This document shows, one piece after another, positions 8,298 to 16,141 of a stretch of DNA of 64,000 nucleotides. The notes under the pieces were generated by a model. It ran no database searches. It was not told the origin of the DNA and was given only the letters and a program-made list of their open reading frames with translations. Both the position numbers and the translations under genes were made by a program. The stretch is from positions 1 to 64,000 of the IMG/VR virus record IMGVR_UViG_3300025010_000009; one strand, 5' to 3'. This stretch comes from a virus. Position 1 is the first letter of the stretch. Every line of letters begins with the position of its first letter.

Positions 8298-8919
8298 AGT
8301 GATTGTAATTGCAGTAGTATATGAGGAGCCTGATTGGTATAAGACACGTAATTGTCTTGAGGCTCTTGATTGTCCTGTTTTTTATGTTGGTCGTCGGGGT
8401 GTAGGTAGTCTGGCGCATGCTCTTAATGTTGGGTTTTTAAAATACACTCTGCCTACCACTGAATATGTCTGGTTTGTTACGAATGTAACTTGGACTGAGG
8501 GGCTGTTGAAGAAATTGGTTAGGGAAATGGATGTGGGTGGTTGGGCAGCGGTTCATCCTTGTTTTGAAAGTGATCATATTCATGCTCGGCCTGCTGGTGT
8601 TGATGAAACTCGGGGGGTTCCTTTTATAGAGTTTACAGCGCCGATTGTCAGAGTTGATGTATTTAAGAAGTTTCTCCTTGATGAGCGGATGCCCTATTGG
8701 GGACATGATCTTGATTGGGGATGGCGTGTAACTCAGGCCGGGTATAAAATTGGAGTTTATCACGGACAGCAACTTGGACATACGTATATTCGACATAACC
8801 GTCATAATCATCCAATTACAATTGAAAGAGCAAGGTTGAGACGGGCAACAGATCCCAGCACCAGGGTTGCCCTCAGACAAAAATATGGACTTGGGTGGAG
8901 AAAATTAATATGGAAATGA
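8287..8919 (+). CDS. Glycosyltransferase, GT2/GT-A like
   Basis: 210 residues, overlapping the preceding gene by 11 nt. N-terminal beta strand RVIVIAVVYEEPDWY, a GSLAHALNVGF segment typical of GT-A proteins handling flat nucleotide sugars, and YWGHDLDWGWRVTQAGYKIGV, which resembles the ED-x-D-x(2)-R-x(3)-G acceptor-side motif of GT2 enzymes. Cytoplasmic. Probably acts with the neighbouring GT4 and methyltransferase. Substrate unknown. Confidence 0.75.
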   Translation: MKNRVIVIAVVYEEPDWYKTRNCLEALDCPVFYVGRRGVGSLAHALNVGFLKYTLPTTEYVWFVTNVTWTEGLLKKLVREMDVGGWAAVHPCFESDHIHARPAGVDETRGVPFIEFTAPIVRVDVFKKFLLDERMPYWGHDLDWGWRVTQAGYKIGVYHGQQLGHTYIRHNRHNHPITIERARLRRATDPSTRVALRQKYGLGWRKLIWK

Positions 8920-9557
8920 GTATTCCTCAACAATCAGCGCAAAAGCAGTATGACCTCTGGCAGGATAATCCCTATTATGCTCAAGCTGAGGAGCGGATGG
9001 ACTGTCAGTGGAATGAGTTGATTTGGCCCAGGATTAAAGACTGTAATTTTACCCATGTTGTTGACCTTGCTTGCGGTCATGGGCGTAATTCTGAAAAGTT
9101 CCTACCCCTTGCTGGCCGGATTACTCTTGTTGACTTGAGTGATAACAATATTACATTTTGTCGGAAACGGTTTGCCGGCAGGGCGCAGCGTATGCGGTTT
9201 ACCCGGACGACTGGGGTAGATATTCCATGTCATCCTGGAGTTGTAACCCTGTTATATTGTTTTGATGCCATGGTGCATTTCAGTCCTGAGGTTGTTTGTG
9301 CCTATATATATGAGGCACAAAGAGTCTTGACCTTGGGTGGGCATGCTTTTTTTCATCATAGTAACTTATCTACCCAGAATCCAACCTTTTCGTATAATCC
9401 GCATGCTCGGAATCATATGACCCAGGATTTGTTTAAATATTGGGTCAATGCTGCTGGGCTTGAGATTGTAAGCAGTGATGTTATTCCATGGGGGCAGGCT
9501 GAGTATAGGTTTGAGGCTCTTGATTGTATAACTGTTTTGAAAAAGGTCAGACTCTAA
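8910..9557 (+). CDS. Class I SAM-dependent methyltransferase
   Basis: Start placed at ATG 8910, about 9 nt after GGAG; ATG 8916 overlapping the upstream TGA is an alternative. Motif I VVDLACGHGRNSEKF (about 48-62) binds SAM, followed by the acidic strand ITLVDLSDNNI and a motif IV-like LLYCFDAMVHF. The end is strands consistent with a Rossmann methyltransferase. In this cassette a sugar or glycan methylation is more likely than DNA methylation (inference). Confidence 0.82.
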   Translation: MEMSIPQQSAQKQYDLWQDNPYYAQAEERMDCQWNELIWPRIKDCNFTHVVDLACGHGRNSEKFLPLAGRITLVDLSDNNITFCRKRFAGRAQRMRFTRTTGVDIPCHPGVVTLLYCFDAMVHFSPEVVCAYIYEAQRVLTLGGHAFFHHSNLSTQNPTFSYNPHARNHMTQDLFKYWVNAAGLEIVSSDVIPWGQAEYRFEALDCITVLKKVRL

Positions 9558-10555
9558 TGTCCGGAATTGTAATACATAGTAGACGGGTAGTCTACTGGCA
9601 GATACCAAAGGCAGCATGTACAGCTATCAAGCACTACCTTTGTTCTGTACTGGGCAATCCTAATCCTGGGAATCCCCATGATGAGCAGTTATATACTTGG
9701 ACCAATAAGGTCATCAAGGAATATTATAATTTTGCACTCGTGCGTAATCCGTTTAGTCGTTTATATTCCTTATGGAAAAATAAGGTTAGGGACAGTCTTG
9801 ATATCCATGTATTTGATCCCAAACGACATAGACGTTACGGCATAGTCCAGGGTATGCCTTTTGATGCTTTTATACGTGCAATTTTGTCTATACCTTTAGA
9901 TAGGGCAGATATTCATTATCTTCCTCAACATTGTCAATTACCCCAGGGGGTAACATGTATACATATGGAGGATGTCCAGGCATTTATGCGGGGAATTCTC
10001 CCTGTTGAGAATTCCTCCCCTGCTGGGGATTGGCATTATGCGTATGGTCCTGAAACTATGGGCATGGTTGTTCAATACTATGCTCCTGATTTTCAACGCT
10101 TTGGGTATCCGGCCACCCCGTGGGAAACCATATTGATTGATTGTGATGGTGTACTGACAGACGGACAACTTACAATTGATTGTGATGGGGAGAAGCTTTT
10201 TAAACGATTCCATACCCGTGACGTTCGGGCAATCAGGCAGTTAGTAGGTCTTGGATATCATTGTGTAATAGTAAGTGCTGATGACTGGCCTGGGATATTC
10301 CATTTTGCAAACAAAGTTGGGGCTAAGGTTTTGATCAGTAAGGATAAAAAGGAAAACGGTTATCAGAATTATATTGCAATTGGGGATGATGCGTGGGATG
10401 TACCTATGATAAAGGGGGCTGCCCTTGCTTTTGCTCCTGCTAATGCTGACTCCTCTGTTTTAAATTGCGGCCGTCCGGTAATAAGACTGGCTACCTCTGG
10501 TGGCCAGGGCGTTATGGCTGAGGTATTACAGAAATTATTGGCAGGAGTAAGATAA
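9557..10555 (+). CDS. Sulfotransferase fused to KdsC-like HAD phosphatase
   Basis: Start ATG 9557 overlaps the upstream TAA; 332 residues. The N-terminal half has sulfotransferase signatures: WQIPKAACTAIKHYL (about 15-29) for the PAPS 5'-phosphosulfate loop and FALVRNPFSRLYSLW (about 59-73) for the 3'-phosphate site. From about residue 190 there is a separate HAD domain with ILIDCDGVLTDG (motif I), VIVSADD (motif II), a lysine and GDDAWDVPM (motif III), closest to KDO-8-phosphate phosphatases. The fusion suggests linked sugar dephosphorylation and glycan sulfation. Both domains appear intact. Confidence 0.82.
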   Translation: MSGIVIHSRRVVYWQIPKAACTAIKHYLCSVLGNPNPGNPHDEQLYTWTNKVIKEYYNFALVRNPFSRLYSLWKNKVRDSLDIHVFDPKRHRRYGIVQGMPFDAFIRAILSIPLDRADIHYLPQHCQLPQGVTCIHMEDVQAFMRGILPVENSSPAGDWHYAYGPETMGMVVQYYAPDFQRFGYPATPWETILIDCDGVLTDGQLTIDCDGEKLFKRFHTRDVRAIRQLVGLGYHCVIVSADDWPGIFHFANKVGAKVLISKDKKENGYQNYIAIGDDAWDVPMIKGAALAFAPANADSSVLNCGRPVIRLATSGGQGVMAEVLQKLLAGVR

Positions 10556-11286
10556 TGAGGGTTGATATCGTTTACCCCCTGGCTAATCAAAGCAAGGACA
10601 AAGATGATTGGGAATTACGGTATAGTCTGCGTTCTCTTGCTGCCCAGGATTGGGTGGGGAATATCTACCTTGTGGGCTATAAACCGAATTGGACTATTGG
10701 GGTGACACACGTACCTATGGGTGATCCCTGCCGGGCAAAAGACGCAAATATCATTCGTAAAATCCTTGCTGTTTGTAATATGCCGGGAGTATCAAATAAT
10801 TTAGTTATAAATAGTGATGATCAATATGTTATGCGGAAAATAGACCTTAAAGACCTTGGCCCATGGGCGGAAGATCCTCATAATTTGAAACATCTTGATG
10901 TAAAGCGGTTGGCTTCTCGATGGTGGCAGAGGGTAGTTGATACTATGGATTGTTGTACTAGGGTTAAACGTCCTCAGTGGGTATTTGAGGCACATATACC
11001 GTATTTGATTGACGTCCAGGCGTACAAGAAACACATGACCAAATTACCTTGGAATATTGGTAATGGCCTCACTACTCATATTTATTTTAATATGGTTGGG
11101 GTTCAGGCTCCAGCGCAGCCACCAAAGGGTTTTGTATTTCGTAATGGTCACCAGGAAGATACTGATGCGTTACAAAAACTTGCAGGCTGTACTTTTTTCA
11201 ATCACAACAATACAGGTCTTACCTATGCAATTAAGGACTGGATGGCCCAGCGTTTCCCTGCCCCAAGTCCTTGGGAGGTAGTATGA
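10555..11286 (+). CDS. Stealth-like / glycosyltransferase-like protein
   Basis: 243 residues; ATG overlaps the upstream TAA. N-terminal DIVYPLANQSKDKDDWELRY and YSLRSLAAQ resemble the conserved region 1 of Stealth sugar-phosphotransferases. NLVINSDDQYVM holds a DDQ acidic pair like their conserved region 2. Such enzymes transfer sugar-1-phosphate to glycans. The family call is by motif resemblance only. Last of the five-gene glycan cassette; the stop overlaps the next ATG. Confidence 0.6.
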   Translation: MRVDIVYPLANQSKDKDDWELRYSLRSLAAQDWVGNIYLVGYKPNWTIGVTHVPMGDPCRAKDANIIRKILAVCNMPGVSNNLVINSDDQYVMRKIDLKDLGPWAEDPHNLKHLDVKRLASRWWQRVVDTMDCCTRVKRPQWVFEAHIPYLIDVQAYKKHMTKLPWNIGNGLTTHIYFNMVGVQAPAQPPKGFVFRNGHQEDTDALQKLAGCTFFNHNNTGLTYAIKDWMAQRFPAPSPWEVV

Positions 11287-11768
11287 ACCCTGAAATACTG
11301 ATAGCCCCGGCCTTGACATTATTACCAGCAGTTATGAACACTGCGCCGGCAGTACATATGGTTCTTGCCATTGGGTACCAGGAAAGCGGATTTACCCGGA
11401 GAAGGCAAATGGGGAATGGCCCAGCACGGAGTTTTTGGCAATTTGAGGTAAATGGGGTAAAGTCTGTACTCCAGCACCCTGCTAGTCAGCAACACGTCCA
11501 AAAGGCTTTGGCCCTAATGGATTATTGTGTTTCAGATGTTGGGACTATAATGAGGGCTATTGAACATAATGATATTCTTGCTTTTATATTTGCCCGGCTA
11601 CTACTCTGGACCTTACCCCAGCCTCTGCCAGGCAGGGATGATATAGATGGCGCCTGGGCTCAATATATTGCTGCCTGGCGTCCGGGTAAACCCCGGCGTG
11701 GAGATTGGTTTCATTCATTTACTCAGGCCCGAAGGATTGTATTTCTTCATTCCAGGTACCTGGAATGA
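11283..11768 (+). CDS. Lysozyme/transglycosylase-like protein
   Basis: Start ATG 11283 in ATGA overlap; about 161 residues. The segment AIGYQESGFTRRRQ places a Glu in the position of the catalytic Glu of goose-type/SLT folds, followed by GPARSFWQFEVNGV, typical of phage peptidoglycan hydrolases of this type. No signal peptide. It could be a lysis endolysin or a virion-associated hydrolase, since it lies among tail genes and the holin-like gene is elsewhere. Its 3' end runs into a duplicated tail-chaperone fragment. Confidence 0.75.
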   Translation: MNPEILIAPALTLLPAVMNTAPAVHMVLAIGYQESGFTRRRQMGNGPARSFWQFEVNGVKSVLQHPASQQHVQKALALMDYCVSDVGTIMRAIEHNDILAFIFARLLLWTLPQPLPGRDDIDGAWAQYIAAWRPGKPRRGDWFHSFTQARRIVFLHSRYLE

Positions 11769-11925
11769 AGAGTGGTGGATAAGCAGGCCGGTTTGGGCTG
11801 GGATGTGTAATTGGATGGATTTAAAGGTCAGTCTCACAGTTATTGATTTAATTGAAATGCACCGTAGTTTGAACTTAAAAGATTATCTTAATCAACAAAC
11901 ATACACACAGGAGGAAAAGAAATGA
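11749..11925 (+). pseudogene. Duplicated C-terminal fragment of the tail-assembly chaperone frameshift domain
   Basis: In the frame ending at 11925, IPGTWNEEWWISRPVWAG is followed by a region ending VIDLIEMHRSLNLKD. It matches the -1 frame extension of the chaperone at 17431-17565 (IPSGWEIDWWCGRPVWAG; VIDLMEMHRSLNLKD). No start codon or ribosome-binding site of its own is evident. Its last codons form the ribosome-binding site (CAGGAGG) of the next gene. Best read as a relic duplication. Confidence 0.65.
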
Positions 11926-11973
11926 AGACATACTTTGAAAATGGTCGGGCTAAAGCTCAGTCTGAAATAATGA
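11834..11973 (+). repeat. Direct repeat, copy 1 (pairs with 12257-12394)
   Basis: About 140 bp, nearly identical to 12257-12394 apart from a 2-nt difference near the ribosome-binding site and scattered substitutions. It carries the end of the chaperone-like relic, the ribosome-binding site and the first ~17 codons of a FENG-motif gene. Confidence 0.85.
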
Positions 11974-12110
11974 GTAAGTATAAAGTAATAAATGCTGTTC
12001 TTTCACATTATGAAAAAATGCGTGAAAAGCTAGGCAGTTTAATTAATCAAACTATTGAAGAGTTTGTAAGAATTGAATCAAAAAATATAAAAACAAAAAA
12101 AAGATTTTGA
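11922..12110 (+). CDS. FENG-motif small protein 1 (62 aa)
   Basis: Starts MKTYFENGRAKAQSEIM, 8 nt after AGGAGG. Only the first ~17 residues match the 12343 paralogue. The rest is helical and charged (SHYEKMREKLGSLINQTI) and ends lysine-rich. A+T-rich relative to the tail genes. The shared N-terminal peptide on different C-termini suggests a targeting or binding tag, possibly comparable to the capsid-targeting leaders of T4 internal proteins (inference only). Function unknown. Confidence 0.75.
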   Translation: MKTYFENGRAKAQSEIMSKYKVINAVLSHYEKMREKLGSLINQTIEEFVRIESKNIKTKKRF

Positions 12111-12114
12111 TACG

Positions 12115-12225
12115 ATGTGGAATAGCGGACTGCTTCAAAAGACGAAAAGTAATTTTCCAGGGGCAGATCACAGGGAGCTAGATTATGTATATAAAGTAAT
12201 ACGAGGGGAAAAAGCTCCGAGATAA
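12115..12225 (+). CDS. Possible small ORF (36 aa)
   Basis: ATG TGG AAT AGC opens a 36-codon frame ending ELDYVYKVIRGEKAPR just after FENG gene 1. No good ribosome-binding site. The basic, tyrosine-rich end looks protein-like, so it may be a remnant of a third FENG-type gene's C-terminus. Low confidence. Confidence 0.25.
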   Translation: MWNSGLLQKTKSNFPGADHRELDYVYKVIRGEKAPR

Positions 12226-12256
12226 ACATAATATAAGTAAACAATTTAATACACGG

Positions 12257-12394
12257 TCACAGTTATTGATTTAATTGAAATACACCGTAGTTTGAACTTA
12301 AAAGATTATCCCAATCAACAAACATACACAGGAGGAAAAGAAATGAAAACACATTTTGAAAATGGCAGAGCTAAAGCCCAGTCTGAAATAATGA
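12257..12394 (+). repeat. Direct repeat, copy 2 (pairs with 11834-11973)
   Basis: Second copy of the ~140-bp repeat, 421-423 bp downstream. The chaperone-like peptide VIDLIE-x-HRSLNLKDY is still readable here but has no use of its own. The copy ends in the shared start of FENG gene 2. Confidence 0.85.
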
Positions 12395-12573
12395 ACGCTT
12401 ATCCGGTGTTGAATGTATACGGAAGCATTGTTACTAGGATTGGTGGGTATGCTATTATTGAAGGGATTGGGCCAGATGGTGGTTTTTGGTTTGCAAAAGG
12501 GCATGGTGAATTAAAAAAGTTTAAAACAAGGAAACTTGCAGAAGAACATGCGCAGTTATCAAGTGATTTTTAA
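12343..12573 (+). CDS. FENG-motif small protein 2 (76 aa)
   Basis: Start ATG 12343 after CAGGAGGAAAAGAA. N-terminal MKTHFENGRAKAQSEIM is nearly identical to FENG protein 1, but residues 19-76 are unrelated: GGYAIIEGIGPDGGFWFAKG is beta-rich and KFKTRKLAEEHAQL forms a final helix. This gives a modular pattern of common head and variable body. Function unknown. Confidence 0.78.
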   Translation: MKTHFENGRAKAQSEIMNAYPVLNVYGSIVTRIGGYAIIEGIGPDGGFWFAKGHGELKKFKTRKLAEEHAQLSSDF

Positions 12574-12606
12574 TATTGCAATAAATAAATTGGAAGGGGT
12601 TTCGAA

Positions 12607-12765
12607 ATGAGTAGACTAGGCTTTGCCGCTGATATGGCTGGAGGTTCAGCTGAAGCACTGTGTCAAGATCTGAAGGAGTTGCTTGGTTCATTTGATTCCC
12701 CTATATGGGGTGAGTTCAACCAGTCGATGTTTCAGTTCTTTGGTGGTGATGCTTCTTTTCAGTAA
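12607..12765 (+). CDS. Small protein with in-frame UAA, possible read-through to 12843
   Basis: GGAAGGGG precedes ATG 12607. The frame codes 52 residues (MSRLGFAADMAGGSAEALCQ...) to TAA 12763-12765. The same frame then continues 25 codons with protein-like content (LRDMGDLLDAINVCMQAF) to a TAG at 12841 that overlaps the next gene's ATG. That overlap is the coupling pattern seen across this operon, so the 78-codon frame looks like the original gene. Either a nonsense mutation or leaky UAA-C read-through. Confidence 0.55.
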   Translation: MSRLGFAADMAGGSAEALCQDLKELLGSFDSPIWGEFNQSMFQFFGGDASFQ

Positions 12766-12833
12766 CTTCGAGATATGGGTGATTTGCTTGACGCAATTAA
12801 TGTGTGTATGCAAGCGTTTCCGGATAAGGCCCA

Positions 12834-13322
12834 ATGTCAGTAGTCACAAAGCGTAAAAATCCCAAGGCAGTAGGGAATGTGCTTAAACGTTGGAAGTCCT
12901 TAACTGAGCAGGAAATTGCTGTGGGCTTTCCTAAGGGCATAACTGAAGCCTATCCTGATGGAGAACAGGTATTGGACGTTGCTATTGCAAACTGTTATGG
13001 CACGTCCACAATCCCCCAGCGTGATTTTATGACCCTAGCGCAAAAGGGTATACGGTCTGGAACAAAGGCTATAATGGCAAAAATTGGACAGCTGGCAAAT
13101 ACTCAACAACCGGGTATGGCTGATGAGAAAAAAGTTATAGGCCTGCAAAATGCTGCCGGTATGACTGCTCAGGAAGCAATTCGGGAAGCAATTATTGAGT
13201 TGGATACACCCCCAAATGCTCCGGCTACAATTGAGGCAAAGGGTAGTAGCAACCCCCTTATTGATACCGGGCGGATGAAAGACAGTGTAACATGGGTAGT
13301 ACGACCAAAGAGGAGAAAATGA
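12834..13322 (+). CDS. Neck/tail completion protein (HK97 gp10-like position)
   Basis: 162 residues; ATG overlaps the upstream frame. Features VGFPKGITEAYPDGE, a NCYGTSTIPQRDFM segment, and a C-terminal PPNAPATIEAKGSSNPLIDTG with MKDSVTW. This pattern (IP-x-R-x-FM and NPLIDTG) is characteristic of phage neck/tail-completion proteins linking head and tail. Located between the adaptor and tail terminator genes as expected. Confidence 0.72.
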   Translation: MSVVTKRKNPKAVGNVLKRWKSLTEQEIAVGFPKGITEAYPDGEQVLDVAIANCYGTSTIPQRDFMTLAQKGIRSGTKAIMAKIGQLANTQQPGMADEKKVIGLQNAAGMTAQEAIREAIIELDTPPNAPATIEAKGSSNPLIDTGRMKDSVTWVVRPKRRK

Positions 13323-13323
13323 A

Positions 13324-13710
13324 ATGAGTATATTACCCCTGGATATTGCAGCCCTGGCTCTTGATTTCTTCACTACGGGTTATGCCATTACGGACTATGT
13401 ATATACTACTGTTGATGGGGAGGACAGGAAAGCTGTTAATGCTGTTCGAGCTGACGTAGCTCTTGCGATTGATCCTAGTGGTAGTAAGGAACTTGAAAGG
13501 ATTTTCGGTGGTAGTGTTTCTGATGGTGATCTGTTGGTAGTAAGTAGGGAGGTCCTGTATATGAGTGATATGTATGTTACGGGTGAAACTCGGAAACAGA
13601 GCGTTTTTACCTATAGCGGGGTGCCCTATTTTATTTCAGGCATTGCTGACTGGAATGCCCAGGTTGGGGTTCGGGTTTACCGCGCCAGCCGATACGTAAA
13701 TCAAGGATAA
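13324..13710 (+). CDS. Putative head-tail joining protein (128 aa)
   Basis: Begins MSILPLDIAALALDFF directly after the neck gene. Mixed alpha/beta with RKQSVFTYSGVPYFISGIADW near the C-terminus. I recognise the arrangement (neck protein, joining protein, terminator, sheath) but no named domain. A role at the head-tail interface is inferred from position. Confidence 0.65.
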   Translation: MSILPLDIAALALDFFTTGYAITDYVYTTVDGEDRKAVNAVRADVALAIDPSGSKELERIFGGSVSDGDLLVVSREVLYMSDMYVTGETRKQSVFTYSGVPYFISGIADWNAQVGVRVYRASRYVNQG

Positions 13711-13714
13711 GCCA

Positions 13715-14305
13715 ATGAGTAGCCGGGGAACAAGTATTGGGGCATTATATACAGCTATTGGAGCAATTATCCTATCCTCAACTGGTCGTAGTTGGTGGAA
13801 AAAGGCTGGACTTCAGGCAATTCCACCAAGTCCATACGCTCTTATTCAATTAGTTGAGGGCCAGGGTATTGAAAACGAAGTTGTTGAAACTGTTGAACTC
13901 GATGAGGCGTTAGAAACTGGGGAATGGTTTCAAGAGCGTCCTTGGGGTACACGTCTTATCCGTGTTACTGTTGAGTTTTTTAGGGATGCTGCAAATAATA
14001 AGGCACTTGAGGCTGCAACACGTTTTATGCTCGCACTTAGACTTGAGGAACGGGTGTGGGATTTATGGCAAATATGTGGTCTCGTTGGGGGCTTGGACTT
14101 GGTTGATTTAAGTATGGCCTTTCGGCAGGATATAGAGGGCAGGGCATTGGTTAAGTTCAATGTCTATGCTAATATTGCTCTGCCATTGCCCCTTGATGAT
14201 GTTAATATTTTTGATATTGATACCCAAACAATCAACGTTGTCCACGTCCAGATAGACGGCCAGGAAACAGAGATTGAAGTTGAAGTTGAAAACACTGAAA
14301 ATTAA
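13715..14305 (+). CDS. Tail terminator / neck protein (LIC_12616-like)
   Basis: 196 residues immediately upstream of the sheath gene. Opens MSSRGTSIGALYTAIGAIIL, with SPYALIQLVEGQGIENEV and a C-terminal acidic strand (QIDGQETEIEVEVEN). The size and place fit the tail-terminator protein that caps sheath and tube. Family resemblance is to LIC_12616-type phage neck proteins. Moderate certainty. Confidence 0.65.
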   Translation: MSSRGTSIGALYTAIGAIILSSTGRSWWKKAGLQAIPPSPYALIQLVEGQGIENEVVETVELDEALETGEWFQERPWGTRLIRVTVEFFRDAANNKALEAATRFMLALRLEERVWDLWQICGLVGGLDLVDLSMAFRQDIEGRALVKFNVYANIALPLPLDDVNIFDIDTQTINVVHVQIDGQETEIEVEVENTEN

Positions 14306-14320
14306 AGTGGAGGAACAACA

Positions 14321-15853
14321 ATGCCCTATGTAACTGCAGATCAGAGTTTACCGCGCAGCCTGGACGTGACTATCAGTTTGAGTAGACCCCAGACTGAGAC
14401 CAGGACTAATTTAACCCGGCTTTGTGTCGCATGTGAGGATTTGGGATTTTTGCCCAATGAAAATCGGATCAGATTTTATTCTACTATTGAGGCTGTTGAG
14501 AATGATTTTGCTGTTGGTACAGAGGCACATTATGCGGCCAGTGCGTTTTTCAGCCAGACCCCCCGGTCTGTACAGATGGCTCTGGGGGAAGTGTTTCTTG
14601 ATCCCCAGCCCGCTTTGCTTGTAAGTGCAGAACTTACTGCCGCTGATATTACAGCTCTTGAGCTTATATCGGATGGCACCCTGCTTATTGTCTATAACCC
14701 GGACACTGAGGACAGTGGTAGTGGCAGTGCCGTAAGTCTTGAAATGACTGGTTTGGATTTTGATGGCGTTACAACCATCGCTGAGATTGCAGCCATTCTT
14801 GACGCTGCTACTGATGCCGGCCTTGCCTGTACAGTTCGGACCCTACCAGGTGGGGATGAAATTCTTGAGTTTCGCACCACTGCTACAGGGGATTACGTGA
14901 GTATTACGTATGCAACAGATCAGGGTACTGGAACTGATGTTAGTGCTTTGCTTAACCTTACTCTGGCAAGTGGTGGACAGGCAATGAATGGGTATACCCC
15001 CACGGGTATTGCTGATGAACTTGCCAGTATTGCGAATGCGGCAAATCAGATTGATGAGTATATTTATGCCTGGGCTTTGGGTGCCAGTCTGCGTGATGTA
15101 GCGTATCAAACCGCTGTTGCAACATGGGTACTGGCTCGGACTGCTGTTACTGCTCTGGTTACAAACGATGTTACGGCGTTAAGTGCCTCATATGACCTTG
15201 ACCTTGGTAGTGTGGTTAATGCTGAGGGCAATCGCCGGACAGTTGCCATTTACCATGATGATGCTCAGGCCTATCCTGATGTATCTATCCTGGCCTATAT
15301 GCTGCATGTCAATTACCAGCTTCAGGATAGTACGGTAACAGCTAAGTTCAAGACCCTGCCGGGTATCGCTACAGTTCAGCTGACTGAAACTGAATGGACT
15401 ATCCTCCAGAGTAAGGGCTACAATACCTATACTGCAATTGGTAATGATGCCCGGACTTTCCGTGAGGGTGAGGCTGAATCAAGTGGTTGGTTCCTGGATA
15501 CTGTTATCAATTTGGATAACTTTGTTGAGGACTTAAGCGTTAATGTCTTCAATGTTTTCCTGCGTAATAAAAAGGTGCCGTATACCCGGCGTGGTCAGAT
15601 GATGATTGCTGATGCCTGTACTGATACTGGATATCAGTACACTTATAATGGCACCTTTGCTGACCGGGAGGAGCTTGACACTACTCGTAAATCAGGCACT
15701 ATCATTACCCCGGCTGTACAGGTATTGCCCACAAGTATTGCACTCATGTCGGCTGCTGACCGGGCAAGTCGTATCGGTCCCCCTATTGAGATGATTTGCC
15801 AAGAGGCTGGGGCTATTCATTCAATTGCAATCAACGTGGAGATTGTGCCCTAA
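14321..15853 (+). CDS. Contractile tail sheath protein (DUF3383)
   Basis: 510 residues starting MPYVTADQSLPRSLDVTISL after GTGGAGG. The long DUF3383 family contains sheath proteins of myoviruses with T4-unlike tails. Supporting segments are RLCVACEDLGFLP, SAFFSQTPRSVQMALGEVF, and C-terminal VNVFNVFLRNKKVPYTRRGQ and DREELDTTRKSG. Followed by the tube gene, confirming a contractile tail. The stop overlaps the ATG of the next small gene. Confidence 0.87.
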   Translation: MPYVTADQSLPRSLDVTISLSRPQTETRTNLTRLCVACEDLGFLPNENRIRFYSTIEAVENDFAVGTEAHYAASAFFSQTPRSVQMALGEVFLDPQPALLVSAELTAADITALELISDGTLLIVYNPDTEDSGSGSAVSLEMTGLDFDGVTTIAEIAAILDAATDAGLACTVRTLPGGDEILEFRTTATGDYVSITYATDQGTGTDVSALLNLTLASGGQAMNGYTPTGIADELASIANAANQIDEYIYAWALGASLRDVAYQTAVATWVLARTAVTALVTNDVTALSASYDLDLGSVVNAEGNRRTVAIYHDDAQAYPDVSILAYMLHVNYQLQDSTVTAKFKTLPGIATVQLTETEWTILQSKGYNTYTAIGNDARTFREGEAESSGWFLDTVINLDNFVEDLSVNVFNVFLRNKKVPYTRRGQMMIADACTDTGYQYTYNGTFADREELDTTRKSGTIITPAVQVLPTSIALMSAADRASRIGPPIEMICQEAGAIHSIAINVEIVP

Positions 15854-16101
15854 TGACTAGTCAATGCTTTCAAAATGGCGTAGTTAAGGCACAGGCTGAG
15901 GTAATGAACACCTTGGCACAGGCCGGGGTAAAAATATCAAATGATATGCCTGTTAATGCTATTAATAAACTCATTGATGAGGGAAAGATTGATGAGGCAT
16001 ATCAATTATATCTGAAAGATTCCACGTCTTTTAAAGGTAATATTTCAAAAGAGCAGTTCCTGCGGATGTGGAAAAGACATTTCCAAGGTGAATCCTGGTG
16101 A
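15853..16101 (+). CDS. FENG-motif small protein 3 (82 aa)
   Basis: Start ATG 15853 overlaps the sheath TAA. N-terminal MTSQCFQNGVVKAQAEVMN is a diverged form of the FENG head. The remainder is helical (VNAINKLIDEGKIDEAYQLYL; SKEQFLRMWKRHF). It is wedged between sheath and tube genes, which are normally adjacent, so it is an inserted moron. Function unknown. Confidence 0.75.
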   Translation: MTSQCFQNGVVKAQAEVMNTLAQAGVKISNDMPVNAINKLIDEGKIDEAYQLYLKDSTSFKGNISKEQFLRMWKRHFQGESW

Positions 16102-16141
16102 TAAATAAAGTATAAAAATTTGAATTCAAGGGAGGTTTATA

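Noticed and set aside
11647-11925. A real 92-aa gene starting at 11647
   Set aside because: First half overlaps the lysozyme-like gene out of frame and only the last part is similar to the chaperone extension.
2961-12843. Reassigned UAA codon (alternative genetic code)
   Set aside because: Most genes, including portal, sheath and chaperone neighbours, end in UAA in correct places, so only two cases are exceptional.
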